DNA from: JANQTF01 sp041741415
GTDB lineage: Bacteria > Bacteroidota > Bacteroidia > J057
NCBI GenBank assembly: GCA_041741415.1
Contig: JBGSKC010000042.1
Coordinates: 62,001 to 126,000 of the forward strand
Length of the DNA: 64,000 bases
Reading direction: 5' to 3'
Below, piece by piece: positions 27,401-36,537 of this stretch. The notes beneath the pieces were generated by a model, which worked only from the letters and a program-made list of their open reading frames with translations, was not told where the DNA came from and did not search any database. Within the stretch, counting starts at the first letter, position 1. Every line of letters starts with the position of its first letter. The translations under genes were made by a program, and so were the position numbers.

Positions 27401-29930
27401 CTGGTCCTACAGCGACATTCTCAGCGATGAGCAAGCGTCGGGGGCCAGCCCCAGATTTGTGGTGGACGACCAGGGAAACGTTCACGCCACCTACTGGGAC
27501 CGAAGAGCGGATGTGCTGATGTATGGCATCCGGGAAATGAACGCCGGCATCTGGACCTTTGAACAGGTGGCACCAGCGCTGGTATCGTACGGCTTTGCCT
27601 CTGCCCTGGCAGTCGATGCAAATGGCGTGGTTCACCTTGCCTTTTTCGACCGTAACATCAACAATGAGGCTGAACTGCGCTACGCCACCAACGCCACTGG
27701 GAACTGGTTGTGGAGTTCTCCGGCAGGGGCGGAAATTTTTGGCCCTTACGGCGTTGACTACGTAGCGCCGCGGCTCGCGCAGGCTTCTATCGACATCAAC
27801 TTCACGCCGGATGGCCGCCCCTTCATTGCCATCTATGATGGAAGTACTGAAGCGAACGCCTTTTGTCCCGCACTTCCATATCCATTTTACATTCAGTACG
27901 ACCTGAACCTGGTGGTGCTTGAAAATACGCTGGCAGGGTGGCAACAATACACCTTGCCGGATGTGCCCAACAAAGCGAACCCCGGCTGCCTGCCAGAAGG
28001 AGATCGGTTTGGAGAATTTTGCCAGATCATTCCGAGGGCTGGAGGCCGGTACCTCCTGCTCACCAACAGCGTGCACAACCACGAGTTGTTGCTGTTTCGC
28101 AGTGAAGCAGGGCAGCTCGGAACCTGGGAATATCAGGTCATCGACTCCACCAAGCGAATTCAGGGTGGAAATATCCCCGTGTTTGAGACCTTCGAGCACC
28201 CAACTTACCTGCTGCAGCGCGACACTGTGCTTCATTTGACCGCCACAGTCTCCGACCAATATGGATTTGGAAACAATGGCATCCGCAACGCCCTTGTCTA
28301 TTACCAGCTACGCCCCGACTCCCTGGGGGCCAGCACCTTTCGCGTGCATAGCAGCCGCGTGCTGGGTTCCAGCAACCTGTACAGAACCTATCAGAGCTTA
28401 GCCGCCAAAGGGGCAGACACCCTTTTTATCACCTATGTTAACCGGATAACCAACATTCTCCAGGTGCAGCGAACCAACAACGGCGGAGCTGTCTGGATCA
28501 ACGACACCATTGCCACCGTCAAAACCAACACCCGCCTTGGCAGCCATGTCTTCGGCGACTCTTTGTTTGTCTGGGTTTATGACGAGGTGAAAGACGGCCT
28601 GCTGGAATTGACCATGCACGTCAATACCGGGCAGGTAGCGTCCCGGTATGTGACCCGCACGGAGCAACGCGGCAGGCTGGTTGCTTCGCAGGTGCGCAGA
28701 TCGGGCAACGACGACGAATTGCTGCTTGCCTTTACAGAAGATTTTTCCGAACAACTCTTTTTCGGAAGACGGTCTGCAGGAGCCTGGGCCTATTCCCCTG
28801 TTGTTAATCTTCCTGACATCACGAGCCTTGCTCTCACCTCCACCCAGCAGGGCGAGGGGGAAATTTTGCTGAGCGGCGGCGATCCGGAAGCAGTGCTTTT
28901 TGCCAAACAAACCGGCTCAACATGGACCATTTCCCAAGTACTGGGCCGCGGCCTTCGAAATCTGTTCCTTTACGAAGGCAGCGATTCTACCTATGCGGCA
29001 GGCTATGATCCAGCGGCAGGCGACCTGGTCTGGATGAGCAAACCGACTAATGGCTCTGCCTGGACGAGCCGAGTTTTCGACAGCAACGACGCACCCACCG
29101 GCCAAAGCCCCGTGATTCGGGAGAAAGGGGGCACACTGTTCCTCGGCTACGTGAACGTGGCCAACAACCTGGTTCGCCTGGCCACCCGCCCGGCAGGACA
29201 GGCCTGGACCTTTGAAGACGTTACCCAGCCCTTTATTTACAACCCCCAAAACCTCGACCTCCGGATAGATTCTCTGGGCAGAGCTGTTTTCGCTTTCAAG
29301 GACGGTTCTTCGGATCGCATTATTTTTACCGAATACGCTGATGGGGCGTGGGTGTCGGGGTCCGTTCCGACGAATCCGGGCAACCTGATCGGAAACCCGC
29401 TTCATCTCTTGCTCGACAGCAAGGACCGCCCCTGGATCATGTACAATTTTCCGGATATCCAGGATGAGCTGCGCCTGCTCCGGCGGGACGCTGCAGGCAA
29501 CTGGCAGGGTGTTTCGGTGCTGAACAACCAGGGACAAGTGGCAAACCGGTTCGATTTTCACCTCGTGGGCGACGATTTTTACATCATCGGCAAGAAAAAT
29601 GCGGTGAAAGATGAAGGGCTGGCCCTGTTGTTTGCTGAAAACGGGGTGCGCACCCTGATGGCTCAACCAGCTCCCGGTGTTGGCCTGGCCGTGGTCCCCA
29701 ACCCTGCCAGCGACTTCAGTGAGCTGATGTGGGAGGCTGATCAACCAGGGGAAATGTCGTGGAAGCTCCTGAACCTCCAGGGGCAGATCCTGCAGCAGGG
29801 TGGCGGCTGGGTGAATGCAGGCCCTCAGCGCCTCGTGCTTCCCGTTCAGGGGCTTCCTGCGGGCAGCTACCTGGTGGCGCTTCGCCAGGGAGGCAAAGCT
29901 GGCCACGCGCAGTTGGTGATTTTACGATAA
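27321..29930 (+). CDS. Secreted protein with T9SS C-terminal sorting domain, probable beta-propeller
   Basis: 869 residues. The signal peptide (FRWILSSLLTILPLLGQAQ) fixes the ATG at 27321, 80 bases inside the 3' end of recJ. The body repeats motifs of the kind VVDDQGNVHATYWD and AVDANGVVHLAFFD, and later IDSLGRAVFAFKD and LDSKDRPWIMYNF, as in blade-type propellers. The last 80 residues (VVPNPASDFSELMWEADQ ... GLPAGSYLVALRQGG) are a Por-type sorting tail, so it should be exported by the type IX system. No enzymatic motif was recognised. Its function is unknown. Confidence 0.88.
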   Translation: MNQPFFRWILSSLLTILPLLGQAQLLNWSYSDILSDEQASGASPRFVVDDQGNVHATYWDRRADVLMYGIREMNAGIWTFEQVAPALVSYGFASALAVDANGVVHLAFFDRNINNEAELRYATNATGNWLWSSPAGAEIFGPYGVDYVAPRLAQASIDINFTPDGRPFIAIYDGSTEANAFCPALPYPFYIQYDLNLVVLENTLAGWQQYTLPDVPNKANPGCLPEGDRFGEFCQIIPRAGGRYLLLTNSVHNHELLLFRSEAGQLGTWEYQVIDSTKRIQGGNIPVFETFEHPTYLLQRDTVLHLTATVSDQYGFGNNGIRNALVYYQLRPDSLGASTFRVHSSRVLGSSNLYRTYQSLAAKGADTLFITYVNRITNILQVQRTNNGGAVWINDTIATVKTNTRLGSHVFGDSLFVWVYDEVKDGLLELTMHVNTGQVASRYVTRTEQRGRLVASQVRRSGNDDELLLAFTEDFSEQLFFGRRSAGAWAYSPVVNLPDITSLALTSTQQGEGEILLSGGDPEAVLFAKQTGSTWTISQVLGRGLRNLFLYEGSDSTYAAGYDPAAGDLVWMSKPTNGSAWTSRVFDSNDAPTGQSPVIREKGGTLFLGYVNVANNLVRLATRPAGQAWTFEDVTQPFIYNPQNLDLRIDSLGRAVFAFKDGSSDRIIFTEYADGAWVSGSVPTNPGNLIGNPLHLLLDSKDRPWIMYNFPDIQDELRLLRRDAAGNWQGVSVLNNQGQVANRFDFHLVGDDFYIIGKKNAVKDEGLALLFAENGVRTLMAQPAPGVGLAVVPNPASDFSELMWEADQPGEMSWKLLNLQGQILQQGGGWVNAGPQRLVLPVQGLPAGSYLVALRQGGKAGHAQLVILR

Positions 29931-30069
29931 GGCCAACCGGTATTTCGTGAAACTCCTCCTGGCGGTCCTGCTTGAATGGCAGAGGGCAACTTTCATTCTG
30001 AGAGGCAGGATTTTATGGCTGGAACGGGATGTGGGTTGTTACAAAACAACTGGTTAGCGAGTAGGAAGG

Positions 30070-30984
30070 TTAATCAAGGTGTATATCCGTTGTGCCAAAA
30101 TCCTTTTCGTACATGTCATGGATCAACAAAATCAGATATCCAAACAGCACTGCCCCTATGATCAGGGCATTGTTGACGATGCCTTCAACTGAAAAGGACA
30201 CTTTGATCAGGATGGTAGAAATAACGAAGCCAGAGTTTCGGATGATTTTGTGAAATTCATCTGAATAAAAGAGCGAAGCCAGCAGCAGCAATACATCTAT
30301 GACAATGAGGATGGTGAAAAAGTCGTCGAAGAAGACTTGGTTGATATTTTTAAATGCGATGATCCCATTTTGAAAATCAGCTATGGATTGACTCAGCCAG
30401 TTATACAAAGACAGAAAGGCAAGCACCGCGAGAATGGGCACCAGAATAACGGCAATTAATTTTTTCAGATTTACAAACCTCCTGATTTTATGGCCATCAT
30501 TGTCCGGTTTGTTGATTCTTTCGTAGTCTTTTTTTGGATTTTTCCGATAAAACAGGTAGATCAAAATGAACAACAGCAGGGAAGTGGCCACGTCGTAGGT
30601 AAACTGAAGATCGTTGCTGTTTTCAAACCATGTGGAAGATAGCTCCAGGTTAGAAATGTCCTTGAAAATTCTCCTGATGACGATCAGGGTAATGATTTCG
30701 TATTGTTTCCCAATGTAGATGGTAATAGATTTAGGAAGAAAAAATATAAGTAGATAAACTTCATAGACGAGGATAAAAGAAAACGGGGTATAGATTGCTG
30801 CAATAGGGTTTTTGAAAAATTTTGAATCTATCTCGATGAATCCCTTATTGACCAGCACAATCAGGATCAGGTGCAGCAAATAGCTGATAATCGCGATGGC
30901 AAGGATCCACCTCTCACTCTGTTCTTTAACTTTTTGTGATAACAGGCTGTCGAACACAGCGGTTACCAGGTTGTTACTTTTCAT
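30070..30984 (-). CDS. Orphan polytopic membrane protein, AT-rich
   Basis: 304 residues, not recognised. About six hydrophobic segments are visible (near residues 27-46, 62-84, 130-147, 172-195, 222-243, 262-292). Between the second and third lies an amphipathic stretch IYIGKQYEIITLIVIRRIFK with spaced basic residues, and a charged loop RKNPKKDYERINKPDNDGHK precedes the fourth. Base composition is clearly more AT-rich than both neighbours and codon use differs, which suggests acquisition by transfer. It stands alone between non-coding stretches. No function is proposed. Confidence 0.75.
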   Translation of the reverse strand: MKSNNLVTAVFDSLLSQKVKEQSERWILAIAIISYLLHLILIVLVNKGFIEIDSKFFKNPIAAIYTPFSFILVYEVYLLIFFLPKSITIYIGKQYEIITLIVIRRIFKDISNLELSSTWFENSNDLQFTYDVATSLLLFILIYLFYRKNPKKDYERINKPDNDGHKIRRFVNLKKLIAVILVPILAVLAFLSLYNWLSQSIADFQNGIIAFKNINQVFFDDFFTILIVIDVLLLLASLFYSDEFHKIIRNSGFVISTILIKVSFSVEGIVNNALIIGAVLFGYLILLIHDMYEKDFGTTDIHLD

Positions 30985-31350
30985 TTGATGCCCGCTTTTC
31001 TCATGGTTTTTGTTGCAAACCTTGATATGGTTCGCCGGATATTTCCATGCTGGATTTGATTGTAAACCTCAATCTTTCTCATTGGAGCAAGTGCGTGACT
31101 CGGGTGTGCACAAATTCTGTGTGCTTTTTTGGAGCTTGTTGCTGGTGATATGGTCCGAACCGGGGAGGCCCGGCAAAGGTTTCTGATGAATACAAAACCT
31201 TTTCTCAACTTAAGCATCAGGCGAGAGTATGAACATAAAAGCCTGCGGCCTGGGCTTCAGCATCGGGAACTCCGTGGCAGGGAGCGGCTGTTGCTCTGAC
31301 CTCGAACCAACCCTGCTTTGTTTTTGGGTAACTTTTGTGAAATTTGCCAC
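30985..31350. other. Intergenic region, 366 bases
   Basis: Separates the AT-rich orphan gene (reading left) from lptB (reading right). A short inverted repeat (GCACA-AATTC-TGTGTGC) lies near 31108-31124. Only spurious short open frames were seen, and no clear promoter. Confidence 0.4.
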
Positions 31351-32079
31351 ATGAAGCTGAGTGCTACTTCCCTCGTGAAAAAATACCGGCAGCGGGCTGT
31401 TGTCAACGATGTCTCCCTCGAAGTCAAACAGGGAGAAATCGTGGGGCTGCTCGGTCCGAATGGCGCGGGCAAGACCACCACTTTTTACATGATCGTGGGG
31501 TTGATCCGGCCTTATGGCGGGAAGATATTTTTGGACGACCGCGACATTACCCGGGAGCCGATGTACCGGCGTGGTCAGTTGGGAATCGGCTATTTGCCAC
31601 AAGAGGCCTCCGTTTTTCGCAACCTGAGTGTTGAAGACAACATCCTTGCTGTTCTGGAAATGGGCACCAAGCTAAGCCGCGCCGAGCGTAAGGCCCGCAC
31701 CGGGCAATTGCTCGAGGAGTTCAGCATCACGCATATCCGCAAAAGCCCCGGCAAAGTGCTTTCTGGTGGCGAGCGCCGCCGCACAGAAATTGCCCGCGCA
31801 CTGGCCGTGGACCCGCATTTTATCTTGCTCGACGAACCCTTTGCGGGCATTGACCCCATTGCGGTGGAGGAAATCCAGGGGCTGGTGACGCAGCTCGTGC
31901 AGCGAAACATCGGTGTGCTGATTACCGACCACAACGTTCATGAAACCCTCAACATCACCCATCGGGCTTATTTGCTCTATGACGGAAAGTTGAAAATGAC
32001 CGGCAGCCCCGAAGAACTGGCAGCCAACCCTGAGGCACGAAAACTATACTTAGGCGAAAACTTCCAACTTAAGCGATGA
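31351..32079 (+). CDS. lptB: LPS export ABC transporter ATP-binding protein LptB
   Basis: ATPase that drives extraction of lipopolysaccharide from the inner membrane with LptFG. The 242-residue product has Walker A GPNGAGKTT, Q-loop YLPQEASVF, signature LSGGERRR, Walker B ILLDEPFAGIDP and switch histidine ITDHNV, and ends YLGENFQL as LptB does. ATG 31351 is chosen over 31318 from the family N-terminus. LptF, LptG, LptA and LptC genes are not adjacent. The stop overlaps the next start (ATGA, 32076-32079). Confidence 0.95.
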   Translation: MKLSATSLVKKYRQRAVVNDVSLEVKQGEIVGLLGPNGAGKTTTFYMIVGLIRPYGGKIFLDDRDITREPMYRRGQLGIGYLPQEASVFRNLSVEDNILAVLEMGTKLSRAERKARTGQLLEEFSITHIRKSPGKVLSGGERRRTEIARALAVDPHFILLDEPFAGIDPIAVEEIQGLVTQLVQRNIGVLITDHNVHETLNITHRAYLLYDGKLKMTGSPEELAANPEARKLYLGENFQLKR

Positions 32080-33599
32080 TCCTGTTTGTACACAAAGTAG
32101 CCAGTTGGATCCTTTCCCGTCGATACGAGCACGTGGAAAGTTATTGTCAGGCTCCCGTGGAGATGCAGGAAACCCTGCTTCGCCAACTCGTTGAAAAGGC
32201 TCGCAACACTGCCTGGGGCAAGGCCCATGGCTATGGAGAGATCCGAACCCTCGAGGATTTCAAGTCAAAGGTGCCAATTACCACTTACGAGGACCTTTAT
32301 CCCTGGATAGATCGAATTATTCTGGGCGAACAGGATGTGCTGTGGCCTGGCAGAATCGGGTGGTTTGCCAAATCATCCGGCACCACCAACGACAAGAGCA
32401 AGTACATCCCGGTAACTCCCGAGGCCCTGGAAGCCTGCCATTATGCTGCCGGGCAGGACATGGTCGCCATGTACCTCAAGCATCGCCCGGAAAGCAGGTT
32501 GTTTACCGGAAAAACCCTCTCCATCGGCGGCAGCCACAACATTCACCACCTCAACCACTATGCCCGCTATGGCGATGTGAGCGCTGTATTGCTTGAAAAT
32601 TTGCCGAAATTCTATGAAATGATGCGCACCCCCAGCAAGTCCACCGCCCTGATGGAGCACTGGGAGGAAAAAGTTGAAGCCATGGCCCGGGAGGTGATTC
32701 ACGAAGACGTGACCTCCATGGTGGGGGTGCCAACCTGGACCATGGTGCTGATCAACAAAATATTTGACATCACAGGCAACAAACACCGGAACCTGCTCGA
32801 CATCTGGCCCAACCTGGAGTTGTATGTGCACGGAGGCGTGAGTTTCGAGCCATACCGGGCTGAATTTCAGCGGATCATCCCCAGCTCCAGAATGACTTAC
32901 CTCGACTGCTACAATGCCTCTGAGGGCTTTTTTGCAGTGCAGGACCGCCCCGACCAGCCCGGCATGTTGCTCATGCTTGACTATGGCATTTACTATGAGT
33001 TTTTGCCGCTGGAGCATCTTGACGAGGCTAATCCGCCTACCCACAGCCTGGCGGAAGTGGAGCCGGGCCGCAATTATGCCGTGGTGATTTCGACAAATGC
33101 GGGACTGTGGCGCTACCTCGTGGGCGACACCGTGGTATTCACCGAAACCAACCCCTTCCGGGTTCAGATCTCCGGGCGGACCAAGCAATTCATCAATGCT
33201 TTTGGGGAGGAGCTAATGGTGGACAACGCCGAGCGTGGCATGGCCGAGGCTTGTGAGGCGACCGGGGCCCTGGTGAGCAATTACACAGCTGCGCCGATTT
33301 ATTTTGAGGGGACCAATAAAGGCGGCCATGAATGGCTCATTGAGTTCAGCCACCCGCCGGAAGACGCACAGGAGTTTGTCCGAATCCTCGACCAAACCAT
33401 GCAGCGGCTCAATTCCGACTATGAAGCCAAACGCCGGGGAAACCTTGCCCTCGGTTTTCCGACATGGCGGGTGCTGCCAGAAGGAACTTTCCATGCCTGG
33501 ATGAAAAGCCGTGGAAAACTCGGAGGCCAGCACAAAGTGCCCCGCCTGTCCAACCACAGGGAGTATGTGGAGAGCGTATTGGCGATGCTCGGCCAATAG
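32076..33599 (+). CDS. GH3 auxin-responsive promoter family protein (acyl-adenylate ligase fold)
   Basis: 507 residues, full length for the bacterial GH3 group. GH3 enzymes adenylate a carboxylic acid and often transfer it to an amino acid. Visible motifs are the ATP-binding loop WFAKSSGTTNDKSKYIPV, YNASEGFFAVQD, YAVVISTNAGLWRYLVGDTV and FGEELMVDNAE. Plant GH3s conjugate hormones, but the substrate in bacteria is not established. The 4-base overlap with lptB indicates coupled translation and hints at an envelope-related carboxylate substrate; that is inference only. Confidence 0.92.
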   Translation: MILFVHKVASWILSRRYEHVESYCQAPVEMQETLLRQLVEKARNTAWGKAHGYGEIRTLEDFKSKVPITTYEDLYPWIDRIILGEQDVLWPGRIGWFAKSSGTTNDKSKYIPVTPEALEACHYAAGQDMVAMYLKHRPESRLFTGKTLSIGGSHNIHHLNHYARYGDVSAVLLENLPKFYEMMRTPSKSTALMEHWEEKVEAMAREVIHEDVTSMVGVPTWTMVLINKIFDITGNKHRNLLDIWPNLELYVHGGVSFEPYRAEFQRIIPSSRMTYLDCYNASEGFFAVQDRPDQPGMLLMLDYGIYYEFLPLEHLDEANPPTHSLAEVEPGRNYAVVISTNAGLWRYLVGDTVVFTETNPFRVQISGRTKQFINAFGEELMVDNAERGMAEACEATGALVSNYTAAPIYFEGTNKGGHEWLIEFSHPPEDAQEFVRILDQTMQRLNSDYEAKRRGNLALGFPTWRVLPEGTFHAWMKSRGKLGGQHKVPRLSNHREYVESVLAMLGQ

Positions 33600-33632
33600 C
33601 CACCAAGTTTAACCGGGAGACTTGCTTCAGCA

Positions 33633-33663
33633 TTGGGTATTTCTGTTTGGACTGTTATTTTTG
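33633..33663 (+). promoter_or_regulatory. Bacteroidota-type promoter for frr
   Basis: TTG at 33633-33635, a 20-base spacer, then TATTTTTG at 33656-33663, a full match to TAnnTTTG. It lies 62 bases upstream of the frr start. Confidence 0.65.
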
Positions 33664-33725
33664 CAGAAGAAACAGGCAAAACCCACTCAGGGAATCCTGG
33701 TTGTTGCCACCAAAGCCCCTTATCC

Positions 33726-34289
33726 ATGGACGAGAACATTCGTGAAGTACTGGACCATGCCAAGAAGTCGATGGAAAAAGCCATCGATCACCTGGAGCGT
33801 GAATTGCTGAAAATCCGCACCGGAAAAGCCAGCCCAGACATGTTGGATCACGTGTCGGTGGACTATTATGGCACCCCCACGCCCATCAACCAGGTGGGAA
33901 ACGTCGGGATTTCAGATTCCCGCACCCTCACCGTGACTCCCTGGGAGAGAAAAATGATCCCCACCATCGAACGGGCCATTCGAGACGCAAACATCGGGCT
34001 CAACCCTTCGAGCGACAGTGACAAGGTCATCGTTCCTGTACCTGCCCTCAACGAAGAGCGCCGCAGAGACCTCGTGAAGCAGGCTAAAAACGAGGCCGAA
34101 GCCGCCCGGATCGCCATCCGGAACATCCGCAAGGATGCCAACGACAGGCTCAAAAAGCTGCAAAAAGATGGCACTTCCGAGGACATGGTTCGCGATGCCG
34201 AAGCCAAGGTGCAGGATTTTACCAACAGCACCATCGCCCAGGCAGATGCAACCCTGACTGAGAAAGAAAAGCAAATCATGACGGTGTAG
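33726..34289 (+). CDS. frr: Ribosome recycling factor
   Basis: Splits post-termination ribosomes with EF-G. The 187-residue product is normal length, with the three-helix-bundle landmarks LERELLKIRTGKASPDMLDH, YYGTPTPINQVGNV and EERRRDLVKQAKNEAEAAR. The start ATG at 33726 (MDENIREVLDHAKKSM) is clear. The usual partner pyrH is not present upstream; instead a GH3 gene precedes it and a promoter lies in between. Confidence 0.97.
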   Translation: MDENIREVLDHAKKSMEKAIDHLERELLKIRTGKASPDMLDHVSVDYYGTPTPINQVGNVGISDSRTLTVTPWERKMIPTIERAIRDANIGLNPSSDSDKVIVPVPALNEERRRDLVKQAKNEAEAARIAIRNIRKDANDRLKKLQKDGTSEDMVRDAEAKVQDFTNSTIAQADATLTEKEKQIMTV

Positions 34290-34428
34290 TCCTGCTGGCA
34301 GGATCCCGACAACGCACAAGGCCGGGCCCGGAGGGTTCGGCTTTGTTGTGTGTGGAGGTGGGATGGGTGCGTTTTTCAGGAATCAGCACTTGCGCTTGCC
34401 CGGAGCAGTTGCTTTGCAATGACAAACG

Positions 34429-36264
34429 ATGCAACTTATGCCTGTCAAAGCCCTGCAACCCTGGTTCATGTCGCAAGAAGCTGAGCAGAGAGGAGCCCTG
34501 CAATACAACCTTAAGGAAGCGACCGCGATTCCCGGCGGCACCAATCATCTGCTGGTGATCGGGATTGATGCGTATGAGCATTGGCCGCCGCTCAACAACG
34601 CCGTTCGCGATGCGAAAGCCTTCCGGGATCTTCTCCTGGACAGATATGGATTTTCGGAATCGAGAACGAAGTCGTTATTTAACAAGGACGCCACCAAAGA
34701 TAACATCCTCAGTGTGTTGCGGGATTATGAGAAAGATGGTGCCTCGCAGCTCACCAGTTTCGACAACCTGCTGATTTACTTTTCCGGTCATGGATCGATG
34801 AACCCGAACCGCAAAACGGGTTACTGGATTCCGGTGGCAGCCCCGAACAATGTCAAAGACAGACACAAGTTTCTGTCCAATGAAGATCTCAAAGAAAGCA
34901 TTGATCAAATCGGGGCGCATCACATTTACATCGTTTCTGATGCCTGTTTTGCTGGCAGCCTGATTACCCGTTCGGGAGGAGCAGAGAAGCTGTATGAAAA
35001 CAAGCCTTCCCGCAGAGTTCTGACATCAGGGCAGTTGGAAAAAGTGCTGGATGGCCCGCCAGGAGGGCACAGCCCATTTGCACAAGCACTGTTGACCTGC
35101 TTGCGGGAGCCTGATGGCGAAGCTATTCTTTCGCAGGAGCTTGAAGCACGGGTGGTTCGCGAGTTTATGACCAGTCTGGAGAAGCTGGGCCTCCCGGAGG
35201 AAATCCTCCACCGGCCTGCTGCCTCTCAACTTACGGGCGTGGAAGACGATGGCGGGCAATTTGTCTTTCGCCTCACCAACACGGCTGAGCGCCACTGGCA
35301 GCAAGTGGAAACGAAAGCCCGCCGCTCAGGTGGGGAAGCCTATCTCCGTGCGGCGAACCGGGCTCGGGAGGAGCATTTCTCCTCAACTGCCAGCAAAGCC
35401 GAACTGGAGCGCTACCTCGCCTTGTTTCCCGAAGGACCTGATGCAGAGAAGGCCCGTGCCGCCCTCGACACCCTCATCCGCCTGAGGGTACCCGAGATGG
35501 TGCTGGTGCGCGGCGGCACCTTCATGATGACGATCGAGATATTATACGATGAAGAGCAAACGAACCTAGTAAAAGTAGGGGATTATTATCTGGGAAAGTT
35601 TCCTGTCACTGTCTCCGAATTCAGGCGCTTTATTGAAGAAACCGGGTACCATACTGATGCTGAGAAACTCGGGCACAGCAGTGTGTTCGATGGTAGCAAA
35701 TGGGTTGATAAAGTGAAGGGCATTGATTGGCGATGCGCCGTAAAAGGGTATCGTTTTCTACCGGAAGAAGGTCAGCATCCTGTGATCTATGTGAGCTGGA
35801 ACGATGCGCAGGGCTACTGCCAGTGGCTGAGGGAGCAGACAGGCCAGGCTTGGCGGTTGCCTACAGTGGCCGAATGGGAGTATGCTGCGGGCGGTGGGGA
35901 AAGTAACCGGACAACCTGGGCGGGCACAAATGAAGAACAAGAGCTGGGCGAGTACGCCTGGTACGCAGCCAACAGCGGCAGTGAGACCTACCCTGTGGGG
36001 CAGAAGCAACCTAATAACTTGGGCCTTTACGACATGAGCGGCAACGTGTTGGAGTGGTGTGAGGATGACTGGTACCCTCCCCGCCATTGGGCACTAGCTG
36101 ACGGTTTTGCCTGGGTGCAAAGTAGTCCGCGGGGCCCTTGCAGCGTATATCGCGGAGGTAGCTGGTTCGACGACCCTGCCGAGTGTCGCGTTGCGTGTCG
36201 CAGCGGCGGCGACCCGTCGCACTGCGGTAACACCCTGGGCTTCCGCGTCGCCTGCAGTATCTGA
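34429..36264 (+). CDS. Caspase-like (C14) protease fused to a formylglycine-generating-enzyme/C-type-lectin-fold domain
   Basis: 611 residues. Residues 38-270 form a caspase-like domain: LLVIGIDAYEHWPPLNNAVR, the histidine of the dyad H121 in YFSGHG, and cysteine C173 in SDACFAGS. A helical linker follows at 285-350. From about 353 a FGE-sulfatase (SUMF1) domain runs to the end (MVLVRGGTFMM, YYLGKFPVTVSEFRRFIE, WRLPTVAEWEYAA, YDMSGNVLEWCEDDW, RGGSW, GFRVA). Such fusions are known as self-activating death or defence effectors and as retroelement-diversified proteins. The C-terminal 40 residues have a hypervariable-looking pattern. No signal peptide is present, so it is likely cytoplasmic. Start could also be 34438 or 34468. 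Confidence 0.9.
   Translation: MQLMPVKALQPWFMSQEAEQRGALQYNLKEATAIPGGTNHLLVIGIDAYEHWPPLNNAVRDAKAFRDLLLDRYGFSESRTKSLFNKDATKDNILSVLRDYEKDGASQLTSFDNLLIYFSGHGSMNPNRKTGYWIPVAAPNNVKDRHKFLSNEDLKESIDQIGAHHIYIVSDACFAGSLITRSGGAEKLYENKPSRRVLTSGQLEKVLDGPPGGHSPFAQALLTCLREPDGEAILSQELEARVVREFMTSLEKLGLPEEILHRPAASQLTGVEDDGGQFVFRLTNTAERHWQQVETKARRSGGEAYLRAANRAREEHFSSTASKAELERYLALFPEGPDAEKARAALDTLIRLRVPEMVLVRGGTFMMTIEILYDEEQTNLVKVGDYYLGKFPVTVSEFRRFIEETGYHTDAEKLGHSSVFDGSKWVDKVKGIDWRCAVKGYRFLPEEGQHPVIYVSWNDAQGYCQWLREQTGQAWRLPTVAEWEYAAGGGESNRTTWAGTNEEQELGEYAWYAANSGSETYPVGQKQPNNLGLYDMSGNVLEWCEDDWYPPRHWALADGFAWVQSSPRGPCSVYRGGSWFDDPAECRVACRSGGDPSHCGNTLGFRVACSI
36166..36234 (+). other. Candidate DGR-type variable region inside the FGE domain
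   Basis: Lies between the conserved RGGSW (36151-36165) and GFRVA. In DGR target proteins this segment has Asn (AAC/AAT) codons in the template that become NNC/NNT codons. Here the corresponding positions read TTC GAC GAC, then TGT, AGC GGC GGC GAC, then CAC TGC GGT AAC ACC: all end in C or T, as adenine-specific mutagenesis of AAC/AAT would give. No template repeat or reverse transcriptase was found in this window, so this is a pattern-based suggestion. Confidence 0.45.
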
Positions 36265-36280
36265 AGCAGCCAGGCTTTTC

Positions 36281-36318
36281 ATGGTGAGCAGGCTGTTTCA
36301 GGCGTTGCCGAACCCTGA
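36281..36318. repeat. Palindromic repeat family 1, copy a (degenerate)
   Basis: TCATGGTGAGCAGGCTGTTT opens this copy, which ends AACCCTGAC. It is a diverged version of the GTCATGGT...ACCATGAC element at 37899-37940 and starts about 17 bases after the caspase-FGE stop. Confidence 0.7.
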
Positions 36319-36321
36319 CCT

Positions 36322-36450
36322 CCCGTTGCTCGCAAGGGGCTAAAGCCGCCTCGCTCGCAATGGCGATGCCTGGCGGGGCTCACACAGGCGGGAGGGGCCG
36401 GGTTGAAACCCTCAAATTTGTGCGTGTTCCGGTCTCGCTTCTCGGTTCTC
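36322..36450. repeat. Repeat family 2, copy a (about 130 bases)
   Basis: Shares nearly 90% of its bases by eye with 38253-38383, including CGCAATGGCGATGCC, CACACAGGCGG and GTGCGTGTTCCGGTC. The 5' part is a damaged version of the TTGCGAGCGAGG / CCTCGCTCGCAA hairpin. Confidence 0.75.
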
Positions 36451-36537
36451 AAGATCTCACATCTTCGTATCCGGCGACGCCTCTCAGCCCCCAGCGGGGG
36501 CGTCATGTCAATAGCCACGGCAACCCCCGCGAAAAAT

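Noticed and set aside
30981..31217. 78-codon minus-strand open frame before the orphan membrane gene
   Set aside because: Composition and translation (many R, S, H) look non-coding, and there is no family resemblance.
31210..31602. 130-codon minus-strand open frame over the lptB start
   Set aside because: Antisense to the Walker A region of lptB; no domain.
34290..34428. Terminator after frr
   Set aside because: An imperfect ACAAGGCCG...CGGCTTTGT stem exists, but there is no T-run directly after it; too weak to list.
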